Positions 8,053 through 17,372 of a stretch of DNA of 64,000 bases are shown here, piece after piece; the first letter of the stretch is position 1, and each line of letters starts with the position of its first letter. The notes below the pieces were generated by a model. The model ran no database searches. It was not told where the DNA came from and was given only the letters and a program-made list of their open reading frames with translations. The position numbers and the translations under genes were made by a program. Origin of the DNA: Pseudomonas sp. UBA6562 (lineage in GTDB: Bacteria; Pseudomonadota; Gammaproteobacteria; Pseudomonadales; Pseudomonadaceae); assembly GCF_002434265.1 (NCBI RefSeq), contig NZ_DJJS01000004.1, positions 124,001 to 188,000 on the forward strand. The letters are read 5' to 3'.

Positions 8053-8541
8053 CTACTTTCTCGCCTTCGGCACCCTGACCAATTGGGTGTTGGAGTAGAG
8101 GTCGTGCCATGTGCGCTGATGCTTGTCGAACAGCGCCCAGAAAAACCCCAGCCCCAGGCACAGCCACGAAGCGATGGCCACCATGAAGCGCAGCAAGGCC
8201 TGCCACAGGCTGATCGCACTGCCGTCGGCGTTCTGCACCCTGACACCCCACGCTTGCATGCCCAATGTCTGCCCGCCGTGGGTCCAGAATTTGGCGAAGA
8301 AGCCGAACAAAGCGAACAGCAGCAGGGTGGACAGCAGCGGGTCGCCGTCCAGCGCCCCGGCTTCGGTCAACTGACGCATGCGCGCCTCGCCGATGAACGC
8401 CATCTGGACCAGTTTGTAGACCCCTGCGGTGACGATCAGCAGGGCCGTGCACAGCAGTGCGTCATAGAACACGGCGGCCAGGCGTCGGGCGAAGCTGACG
8501 GGCGGGAAATCACCCTGGGGTTGCAGCGTGGAGGTTGGCAT
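8053..8541 (-). CDS. RDD family membrane protein
   Basis: A 162-residue inner-membrane protein with three to four hydrophobic segments. The RDD-type signature is visible: FARRLAAVFYDALLC near the N-terminus and GGQTLGMQAWGVRV before the later helices. ATG at 8541 is chosen because GGAG lies nine bases upstream. RDD proteins are of mostly unknown function, some proposed as ion antiporters. Convergent with lptG. Confidence 0.85.
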   Translation of the reverse strand: MPTSTLQPQGDFPPVSFARRLAAVFYDALLCTALLIVTAGVYKLVQMAFIGEARMRQLTEAGALDGDPLLSTLLLFALFGFFAKFWTHGGQTLGMQAWGVRVQNADGSAISLWQALLRFMVAIASWLCLGLGFFWALFDKHQRTWHDLYSNTQLVRVPKARK

Positions 8542-8581
8542 GCGTAGCGGCTCCGGTAAGCGAAGCGCGCATTCTACGGAC

Positions 8582-8616
8582 AAAAAAAAGCCCCTGCACT
8601 TGGCAGGGGCTTTTTT
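8582..8616. terminator. Bidirectional rho-independent terminator
   Basis: A perfect 8-bp stem (GCCCCTGC and GCAGGGGC, loop ACTTG) is flanked by eight A residues on the left and six T residues on the right, so it can act in both directions. It lies directly downstream of the cold-shock gene and upstream of the RDD gene on the minus strand. Confidence 0.9.
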
Positions 8617-8628
8617 GCGGAGCTTCGA

Positions 8629-8841
8629 TCAGGCTTCGGCTTGAACTTCGTCAGCCTGCATGCCTTTCTGGCCTTGAACGGCAACGAAGGTCACCTTCTG
8701 GCCTTCCTTCAGGGATTTGAAACCGTTGCCCTGGATGGCACGGAAGTGGACGAAGAGGTCGGCACCGGATTCTGGAGTGATGAAACCGTAACCTTTCTCG
8801 TCATTGAACCACTTGACGGTACCGTTCTGACGCTCTGCCAT
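8629..8841 (-). CDS. CspA-family cold-shock protein
   Basis: A 70-residue single cold-shock domain that binds single-stranded RNA or DNA. RNP1 (KGYGFI) and RNP2 (LFVHF) are intact in MAERQNGTVKWFNDEKGYGF...DLFVHFRAI. ATG at 8841 follows AGGAAG; an in-frame ATG further upstream would add a non-family leader. Paralogues are common in Pseudomonas (CapA/CapB/CspA), so the exact symbol cannot be assigned. Confidence 0.96.
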   Translation of the reverse strand: MAERQNGTVKWFNDEKGYGFITPESGADLFVHFRAIQGNGFKSLKEGQKVTFVAVQGQKGMQADEVQAEA

Positions 8842-9174
8842 GATCTTGCTTCCTATGGAACTTGGGTTGTGATGACAGTGGTTCACTTGAGGTTTGGAGT
8901 GAACGCCACTGGGCTGGTTGCAGGAAGTCTGGCGTCGAACGGGTGGTAGCGATTTTGGCTACTGGCCCGGGTCACGATTCCACTTTGGCGACCCATGCAA
9001 ACACAGTGGAAAAGACTCTACGCCAACTCTCTCGGATAAAACAAGCCCTCTCTAAGGGGCCTTCCGGGCGGCATGCGCAGGTACGACATTTCTGTCGGAA
9101 ACGGCATACCGCCTGGCCTGTAGAGCTTTCGCAAAGCGACAGCAAAGGTTCGAAAACGAACAGAAGTTCAGCCT
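8842..9174 (-). promoter_or_regulatory. Upstream region of the cold-shock gene
   Basis: 333 bases without a credible gene lie between gcvT and the cold-shock gene. Cold-shock genes usually have a long structured 5' leader, and this gap is long enough for one, but I could not fix a promoter or start site. I saw no clear terminator for gcvT here. Confidence 0.4.
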
Positions 9175-10296
9175 TCACCCCCGGTGATAACGCGGCGTGA
9201 CGAAAGGCATTTTGCTCACGCGCATGGGCACCGGCTTGCCGCGTACCAGCGCGAACAATGCGCTGTCCAGCGCCGCATGTTCGTTATCGACATAGCCCAT
9301 CGCCACTGGCGCATCGAGCGTAGGCCCGAAGCCGCCACTGGTGACCTTGCCCACCACCCGACCAGCGGTATCGACGATCTCCGCGCCTTCTCGCACCGGT
9401 GTCCTGGCCTGGGCCAGAAGACCGACCCGTTTGCGCGCCACGCCTTCGCCTCGCTGCGCGAAAATCACCTGGGCACCCGGGAAACCGCCGGCACGCACAC
9501 CGTCCTCGCGGCGCGTTTTGGAAATGGCCCAGAGCAGACTGGCCTGCACCGGCGTGGTGGCGCTGTCCATGTCATGGCCATACAGGCACAGCCCTGCCTC
9601 CAGGCGTAGCGAATCGCGCGCCCCCAGGCCGATGGCCTGCACCTGCGCTGCGGCCAGTAACCGTCGGGCCAGCGCCTCGGCGCTAGGGGCAGGCACGGAA
9701 ATCTCGTAGCCATCCTCGCCGGTGTAACCCGAGCGGCTGACCACGCAGGAAACACCCAGCAGGTCTACCGTGCGGACCTGCATGAAGGTCATGTCTGCAA
9801 CCTCGGACGCCAGATCGGCCAGCACCTCGGCAGCGGCAGGGCCTTGCAGAGCCAGCAGGGCGCGTTCTTCGAACAGCGGCAACACATCGCACAGGCCATC
9901 CAGCGCCTGGCGCAGGTAGGCGAGGTCTTGCGTCTTGCAGGCGGCGTTGACCACCAGCAGCAGTTCGTCGTCGGCCAGGCGCGCGACCATCAGGTCGTCG
10001 AGGATGCCGCCCTGCTCGTTGGTGAACAGCGCATAGCGTTGCAGGCCCACCGGCAGGTCGAGGATGTCCACCGGCACCAGGCGCTCCAGCGCCGCCGCAG
10101 CGCCTGGGCCGCGCAAGAGGATCTGGCCCATGTGCGAAACGTCGAACAACCCGGCGTGCGCACGGGTGTGCAGGTGCTCCTTGAGCACGCCCAAAGGGTA
10201 TTGCACGGGCATGGCATAACCGGCGAAGGGCACCATGCGCGCGCCCAACTCCAGGTGCAGGGCATGTAGCGGGGTGTGTTGCAGTGTGTCGGACAT
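9175..10296 (-). CDS. gcvT: Glycine cleavage system T protein (aminomethyltransferase)
   Basis: Transfers the methylene group from the aminomethyl-lipoyl H protein to tetrahydrofolate, releasing ammonia. The 373-residue protein starts MSDTLQHTPLHALHLELGARMVPFAGYAMPVQYPLG and has the folate-binding GLFDVSHMGQ, SRSGYTGEDGYEI and LGARDSLRLEAGLCLYG blocks. ATG at 10296 follows AGGAG. It is the last gene of gcvH-gcvP-gcvT, 102 bases after gcvP. In related pseudomonads sdaA (and in some glyA) lies inside this operon; neither is present here. Confidence 0.95.
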   Translation of the reverse strand: MSDTLQHTPLHALHLELGARMVPFAGYAMPVQYPLGVLKEHLHTRAHAGLFDVSHMGQILLRGPGAAAALERLVPVDILDLPVGLQRYALFTNEQGGILDDLMVARLADDELLLVVNAACKTQDLAYLRQALDGLCDVLPLFEERALLALQGPAAAEVLADLASEVADMTFMQVRTVDLLGVSCVVSRSGYTGEDGYEISVPAPSAEALARRLLAAAQVQAIGLGARDSLRLEAGLCLYGHDMDSATTPVQASLLWAISKTRREDGVRAGGFPGAQVIFAQRGEGVARKRVGLLAQARTPVREGAEIVDTAGRVVGKVTSGGFGPTLDAPVAMGYVDNEHAALDSALFALVRGKPVPMRVSKMPFVTPRYHRG

Positions 10297-10398
10297 CGAA
10301 CGCTCCTGAGAATCTCGTCTAGGTCGGCCCAGCGGCACGACGATGGACCGGCCGGCGCCGTGGCGACCGACCGGGCCTAGCGCGGACGGCAACGGCCG

Positions 10399-13254
<2,856 letters not shown>

Positions 13255-13264
13255 GGCAGGGTCC

Positions 13265-13648
13265 TCAGGCGTCGGCGCTGGCGTTGAGCAGGCGGTCGTA
13301 GGCGTCCTGGTCGAGCAGGGCGGCGACGGCGTCCGGTTGGTCGGGCACGAAGCGGAAGAACCAGCCTGCGCCGAGCGGTTGTTCGTTGACCAGCTCAGGT
13401 TGCTCGGCCAGTTGCTCGTTGACGGCGACGATCTCGCCGGCCAGCGGCATGTATACGCCACTGGCCGCTTTCACCGACTCCACGGTCGAAGCCTCGCTGT
13501 CTTTGTCGTAATGCTGCAGTTCGGGCAATTGCACGTAGACCACATCGCCCAGCGCCTGCTGGGCGTAGGCGGTGATCCCCACCGTGACGCTGCCGTCGGC
13601 TTCGACGCGCAGCCATTCGTGATCCTCGGTAAAACGCAACTCGCTCAT
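13265..13648 (-). CDS. gcvH: Glycine cleavage system H protein (lipoyl carrier)
   Basis: A 127-residue lipoyl-domain carrier that shuttles the aminomethyl group between P, T and L proteins. Lipoyl lysine is Lys60 in STVESVKAAS. It starts MSELRFTEDHEWLRVEADG. It is the first gene of the operon, and a sigma-54-type promoter lies about 70 bases upstream. Confidence 0.96.
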   Translation of the reverse strand: MSELRFTEDHEWLRVEADGSVTVGITAYAQQALGDVVYVQLPELQHYDKDSEASTVESVKAASGVYMPLAGEIVAVNEQLAEQPELVNEQPLGAGWFFRFVPDQPDAVAALLDQDAYDRLLNASADA

Positions 13649-13715
13649 GAAAAGTCCTCGGGATGCAGGAGGTCAGGCGCGGTGTGGCCCCACGCTCTGG
13701 GTCGGGGTTTTCCCT

Positions 13716-13731
13716 AGCAAGAAGGCGGCCA
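13716..13731 (-). promoter_or_regulatory. Sigma-54 (-24/-12) promoter of gcvHPT
   Basis: Read on the minus strand, the sequence is TGGCCGCCTTCTTGCT. It matches the sigma-54 consensus TGGCAyr-N4-TTGCW with the invariant GG and GC at the correct ten-base spacing. It lies 67-83 bases before the gcvH start, with three GcsR-like sites 65-197 bases further upstream, the usual geometry for an enhancer-binding protein. Confidence 0.8.
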
Positions 13732-13795
13732 GCAGGGTAGAAGCCCGATTAATCAAGGGCTTGCCGGGGATCGGCGCAGGAAAGCCGGCGGTGAT

Positions 13796-13912
13796 TGTAA
13801 TGAATTCGATACGGCCCGAAGCGGTCTGAAAAGAAAGCCCAATCAAACCCTTGCAGAACAAGCGGTCGCAGGGTTTGTATCGAATTCATTGCAATGGAAA
13901 GAAATCGATACG
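13796..13912. promoter_or_regulatory. Three candidate GcsR binding sites
   Basis: Three 18-bp imperfect dyads follow the pattern 7-N4-7: TGTAATGAATTCGATACG (13796-13813), TGTATCGAATTCATTGCA (13876-13893) and TGGAAAGAAATCGATACG (13895-13912). As I recall it, the site reported for P. aeruginosa GcsR is TGTAACG-N4-CGTTCCG, with three tandem copies before the gcv operon. Here the promoter-proximal site is set apart and the distal two are adjacent. Confidence 0.65.
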
Positions 13913-13991
13913 GTCTCGTTAAGCCTGCCTCATATACCTATAGCCCTGCGGGGCCGCTCTTGCCATTGCGCACGGCCGGCGACTTCGCTTC

Positions 13992-15500
13992 TCAAGCGTC
14001 CTTGCGAATACCGTATTTGCGCAGACGTTGGGCGATGGCGGTATGCGAGGTCTGCAAGCGTGCGGCCAGCAAACGGGTCGACGGATAGCTGGCATACAGG
14101 CGTTGCAGCAGTTCGCGCTCGAAGTCGCCGACCGCCCGTTCCAGACTGGCGACGCCGCCCAGTTGGCCGCTGGCGACCGAGGTGCCGGCGATGTCCAGGT
14201 CGTCGATTTCCACCCACTGGCGCTCGCAGATGGCCGCCGCGCGGAAGATCACGTTGTGCAGCTGGCGCACGTTGCCCGGCCAGGGGTTGGCCAGCAGCGC
14301 CGCATGGGTGGCGCTGCTCAGGCGGCAGGGCGGGCGCTGGATCTGCGTGCAGGCCTGGGCCATGAAAGCGTGCGCCAGCATGAGGATGTCTTCGCCGCGC
14401 TCGCGCAGGGGCGGCACTTGCAGGTTGAGCACGTTGAGGCGGTAGAACAGGTCTTCGCGGAAGGTGCCTTCGCCGACCATGCGTTGCAGGTCGCGGTGGG
14501 TGGCGCTGATGATGCGCACATCGACCTTCACTTCCCGGTCGCCGCCGACCCGGCGGAAGCTGCCGTCGCTGAGAAAGCGCAGCAGTTTGGCTTGCAGGTA
14601 GGGCGACATTTCGCCGATTTCATCGAGAAACACCGTGCCCTGGTTGGCCAGCTCCATCAGCCCCGGCTTGCCGCCACGCTGGGCGCCGGTGAAGGCGCCG
14701 GGGGCATAGCCGAACAGCTCGCTCTCGGCCAGGCTCTCCGGCAGTGCGGCGCAGTTCAGCGCCAGGAACGGCGCGGCCTGGCGACTGCTCAGGGCGTGGC
14801 AGCCACGAGCCACCAGTTCCTTGCCGGTGCCGGTTTCGCCATGCACCAGCAGCGGCGCATCGAGCACCGCCACACGCAAAGCGCGGGCCTTGAGGGTTCG
14901 AATCGCCGGCGAATCGCCGAGCAACGCCTCCAGGCCTTCGGCATGGTCGTGGCGCAAGGCCGAGAGCCGCTCGCCCATGCGCGTGGGTGGATACAGGGTA
15001 AGCAGGCCGCCGGCGTGGGTGATGGGACTGGCGTCGAGCAGCAGGCTCTGGCCGTTGAGCTGCATCTCACGCATCGGCAGGTGGAAGTTGTTGTCCAGCA
15101 GCGCTTGCAGCAGGCCCGGGTCGCCGAACAGCTCGCCCACCGAGCGCCCGGCCGACTCACGCCCGCACAGGGCGATCAGCGCCGGGTTGGCCAGCAGCAC
15201 CTTGCCGGCGCTGTCGACCGCCAGCACCGGGTCGCTCATGGCCGCCAGCAGGGCGTCGAGTTGCAGGTGGCGACGCTGGCCGGGAAGGATGTCGACCACT
15301 TCCACCGACTGCACGCCGTGCACGTCGAGCAGCGCGTCGTGCAGCTCTTCGAGGACGGCCGGGCTCAAGGTCGGGGCATCGATGTAGACGTTCGGCGGCA
15401 CCATCTCCACCGCGTCCAGGTTGAGGTGGCGGGCACCCAGCAAGGCGAGCACTTCCTGGGTGATGCCAACGCGGTCGATGAAGCTGACGTGGATACGCAT
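13992..15500 (-). CDS. gcsR: TyrR-type sigma-54 enhancer-binding regulator of glycine cleavage
   Basis: A 502-residue activator with an N-terminal ACT domain (residues 1-75, MRIHVSFIDRVGITQEVLALLG), a PAS-like domain (about 80-180), an AAA+ domain (about 205-425) and a C-terminal HTH (TRLLAARLQTSHTAIAQRLRKYGI). Walker A is GETGTGKE, and the loop GAFTGA is intact, which means it should be able to contact sigma-54, unlike E. coli TyrR. Its position next to gcvHPT and the sigma-54 promoter support identity with P. aeruginosa GcsR, which responds to glycine, rather than PhhR, the aromatic amino acid regulator. ATG at 15500 matches family starts; no strong ribosome site is visible. Confidence 0.88.
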   Translation of the reverse strand: MRIHVSFIDRVGITQEVLALLGARHLNLDAVEMVPPNVYIDAPTLSPAVLEELHDALLDVHGVQSVEVVDILPGQRRHLQLDALLAAMSDPVLAVDSAGKVLLANPALIALCGRESAGRSVGELFGDPGLLQALLDNNFHLPMREMQLNGQSLLLDASPITHAGGLLTLYPPTRMGERLSALRHDHAEGLEALLGDSPAIRTLKARALRVAVLDAPLLVHGETGTGKELVARGCHALSSRQAAPFLALNCAALPESLAESELFGYAPGAFTGAQRGGKPGLMELANQGTVFLDEIGEMSPYLQAKLLRFLSDGSFRRVGGDREVKVDVRIISATHRDLQRMVGEGTFREDLFYRLNVLNLQVPPLRERGEDILMLAHAFMAQACTQIQRPPCRLSSATHAALLANPWPGNVRQLHNVIFRAAAICERQWVEIDDLDIAGTSVASGQLGGVASLERAVGDFERELLQRLYASYPSTRLLAARLQTSHTAIAQRLRKYGIRKDA

Positions 15501-15565
15501 GGGGGCTGGGGCCATGGCCGGAGGGGCGAACAGTATGCCCTGGCCAAGCCGGCAACCCCAGGGGG

Positions 15566-15928
15566 TCAGGTGAGGTGTTCGGGCTTGACCGGGTCGCCGG
15601 ACTTCACGTCGAGCTGGGCGCGCACGTCTTCGAACATCAGGTCATAGAACGTATGGGATGCCGCGATGCTGGACGCGCTCTTGGGCAGGCCATGCTTTTC
15701 CGCCAGGCGGGTGACGTAGCGGGCGAAGTCGAAGGCCTGGTCCTTGGGCAGGAAGAAGGTTTCATCGACCGCTTTGTCGTCGATGCTGCCATGCAGGCGG
15801 AAATTCATGCCGGTGCCTTCCTTGGGATCTTGGAACAGGCTGTAGTCGACGCTCAGGTTGTAGCTGTGGTCAGCCTGGTTCAGCGCGTGGCGCTCGATGT
15901 GCAAGTGGCCGGGGGTGAAGGTGGCCAT
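15566..15928 (-). CDS. DUF5064-like small conserved protein
   Basis: A 120-residue soluble protein (MATFTPGHLHIERHALN...). ATG at 15928 is preceded by AGGAGGA, a strong site, which rules out the longer reading. The sequence resembles the Pseudomonas family annotated DUF5064, of unknown function; this is from memory of the family pattern. It lies 65 bases downstream of the gcsR start, with its stop at 15566, and could be transcribed together with gcsR. Confidence 0.6.
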   Translation of the reverse strand: MATFTPGHLHIERHALNQADHSYNLSVDYSLFQDPKEGTGMNFRLHGSIDDKAVDETFFLPKDQAFDFARYVTRLAEKHGLPKSASSIAASHTFYDLMFEDVRAQLDVKSGDPVKPEHLT

Positions 15929-16158
15929 GGGCGGTCCTCCTGATGGTGGGTGGGCTTTGCGCGCATTGGGTGGCGTCAACGGTAGCTGATAAGCAGCGGG
16001 GCATGCCAAGCGGTTGCGCTGTTTTGGCGCGGAAACGGTTTGGCGGTGCCGCCGCGCGATGACGGATCGGGTACTGCGCGCAGCGGCCGGGATGTGCTGT
16101 CCATGGCGACCGGAAACCCCAGCCTAAGGGCGCGGGGCCTGCTGACAACTGATCTGCA

Positions 16159-16608
16159 TCAGTCGATGCTGGCATGGGAGGGCGATGTTGGTGCCATGGG
16201 TGGCTGTGCCGCGTCATACGGAGTAACGGTCCGCTCAGGGCGCGACCAGATCCACAGGTTGCCGAGCGCCATACCGCCGATGGCCAGGAACACCGGCCAA
16301 TGGTGCTCCAGCACCAGCAGCATCAACCCGGCACACAACAGCATGCTAACCGTGGCGCTAAGTTTGGCACGGCGCTGGATCACCTTGCCGTTGCGCCAGT
16401 TGTAGAGGATCGGGCCGAACAACCGGTGCTGCTCCAGCCAGGCGCTCAGCCGCGGCGAACTGCGTGTCGCGGCCCACGCTGCGAGCAGGATGAACTCGGT
16501 GGTCGGCAGCCCCGGTATGACGATGGCGACCAGCCCGATGCCCAGGCTCGTATAAGCCAGGAGTGCGTACAGCAGGCGGGTCACGCGGGAGCGGGCAAGT
16601 TGGGTCAT
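16159..16608 (-). CDS. YbaN/DUF454 family inner-membrane protein
   Basis: A 149-residue membrane protein with helices at residues 10-33 and in pairs around 85-115. The family core LGIGLVAIVIPGLPTTEFILLAAWAATRSSPRLSAWLEQHRLFGPILYNWRNGKVIQRRAK is clear. Function is unknown; E. coli YbaN is a homologue. It follows the haem oxygenase gene by about 50 bases and may be the last gene of the haem operon. Confidence 0.85.
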   Translation of the reverse strand: MTQLARSRVTRLLYALLAYTSLGIGLVAIVIPGLPTTEFILLAAWAATRSSPRLSAWLEQHRLFGPILYNWRNGKVIQRRAKLSATVSMLLCAGLMLLVLEHHWPVFLAIGGMALGNLWIWSRPERTVTPYDAAQPPMAPTSPSHASID

Positions 16609-16659
16609 GGTCTCACTGCGGTGGGTCCGACCTCCGTTCGCAGGGGCCGGACGGGCGTA

Positions 16660-17268
16660 TCAAGCCAGTGCGTTGTCGGTCGCATAGGCGTGCTTGAGCA
16701 ACTCGGTAAAGCGTTCGAACGCAGCCACGGCCGCGCGTTCGGCGGCGGCGTCCTCTTCCGCCGAAAGGGGCAGGGCGTCGAGGGTGCGGGTGAAGCGTTT
16801 CCAGCCCTCGGCACGGCCGCCGGCAGGCTCGCCCAAGTGGCGTGCGCCGAACGTGTCGGACAGTTGCAGTGCGGCGGCGCGCTTGATCAGGAATGCAGCG
16901 CCGAGTTTGGAGCCTTCGGACACGAAGAGCCAGCCCAGGGCCTGCGCTACGCTCGGATCGTGCAGCGCACCCGGCACGGGTGCCGGCACTTCGCAGCCGA
17001 GGTCGGCCAAGTCCAGTCGGGCCTGCTCGGCGCGGCAGCGTTCGGCAAGGTCCGGGAATAGCGCGATCAATGCCGGGTCGCGGTACAGCGGTTGCAGTTC
17101 GGCTTGGAACAGGTACTGGGCGGCGACGAAGCGGGCGAAGCGCTCGCGGCTGTCGAACGGGGCATGAGCCTTGACCAGAGCGTCCAGTTCGCTGTGCGGT
17201 GCGTGGGTGACCTGGTTCAGGCGTTGCGAGCGCAGGCTGGCGCGCTCGGGGGCGGTGGCAGTGGCCAT
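16660..17268 (-). CDS. Biliverdin-producing haem oxygenase
   Basis: A 202-residue soluble enzyme that opens haem to biliverdin, CO and iron. The family blocks RLNQVTHAPHSELDALV (with the likely axial histidine), FARFVAAQYLFQAELQPLY and LGWLFVSEGSKLGAAFLIKRA (glycine-rich distal helix) are present. The ribosome site GAGGAA is strong. It is the last of four genes, sigma-FecR-TonB receptor-oxygenase, so uptake of haem and iron release are encoded together. Confidence 0.9.
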   Translation of the reverse strand: MATATAPERASLRSQRLNQVTHAPHSELDALVKAHAPFDSRERFARFVAAQYLFQAELQPLYRDPALIALFPDLAERCRAEQARLDLADLGCEVPAPVPGALHDPSVAQALGWLFVSEGSKLGAAFLIKRAAALQLSDTFGARHLGEPAGGRAEGWKRFTRTLDALPLSAEEDAAAERAAVAAFERFTELLKHAYATDNALA

Positions 17269-17372
17269 GGAAGTTCCTCAAAGAAAGGGCGTCTGTGTAT
17301 GAAGACGAAACAGACAGGGCAAAGCGGTAAAAAAGGTCGTCAGGCGCGCTGTGGCAGCGCGCCCATGCCCGT

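Larger units (their letters stand above)
13649..13991. promoter_or_regulatory. gcvH-gcsR intergenic control region
   Basis: 343 bases with no gene. Besides the sigma-54 promoter and the three dyads listed separately, the region holds the gcsR 3' end. No glycine riboswitch fold was recognised, consistent with control by a protein regulator. Confidence 0.6.

Noticed and set aside
13649..13991. Glycine riboswitch upstream of gcvH
   Set aside because: No tandem aptamer pattern was visible, and the region is fully explained by a sigma-54 promoter and regulator sites.
13992..15500. Identification of the regulator as PhhR (aromatic amino acid control)
   Set aside because: No phh genes are nearby; adjacency to gcvHPT and the binding-site pattern fit GcsR better, though the two are close relatives.
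16148..16163. ACTGATCTGCATCAGT as a fourth copy of the toxin-island palindrome
   Set aside because: The arms are similar but the spacer is shorter and the A-rich centre is absent; it overlaps the end of the YbaN gene rather than a promoter.
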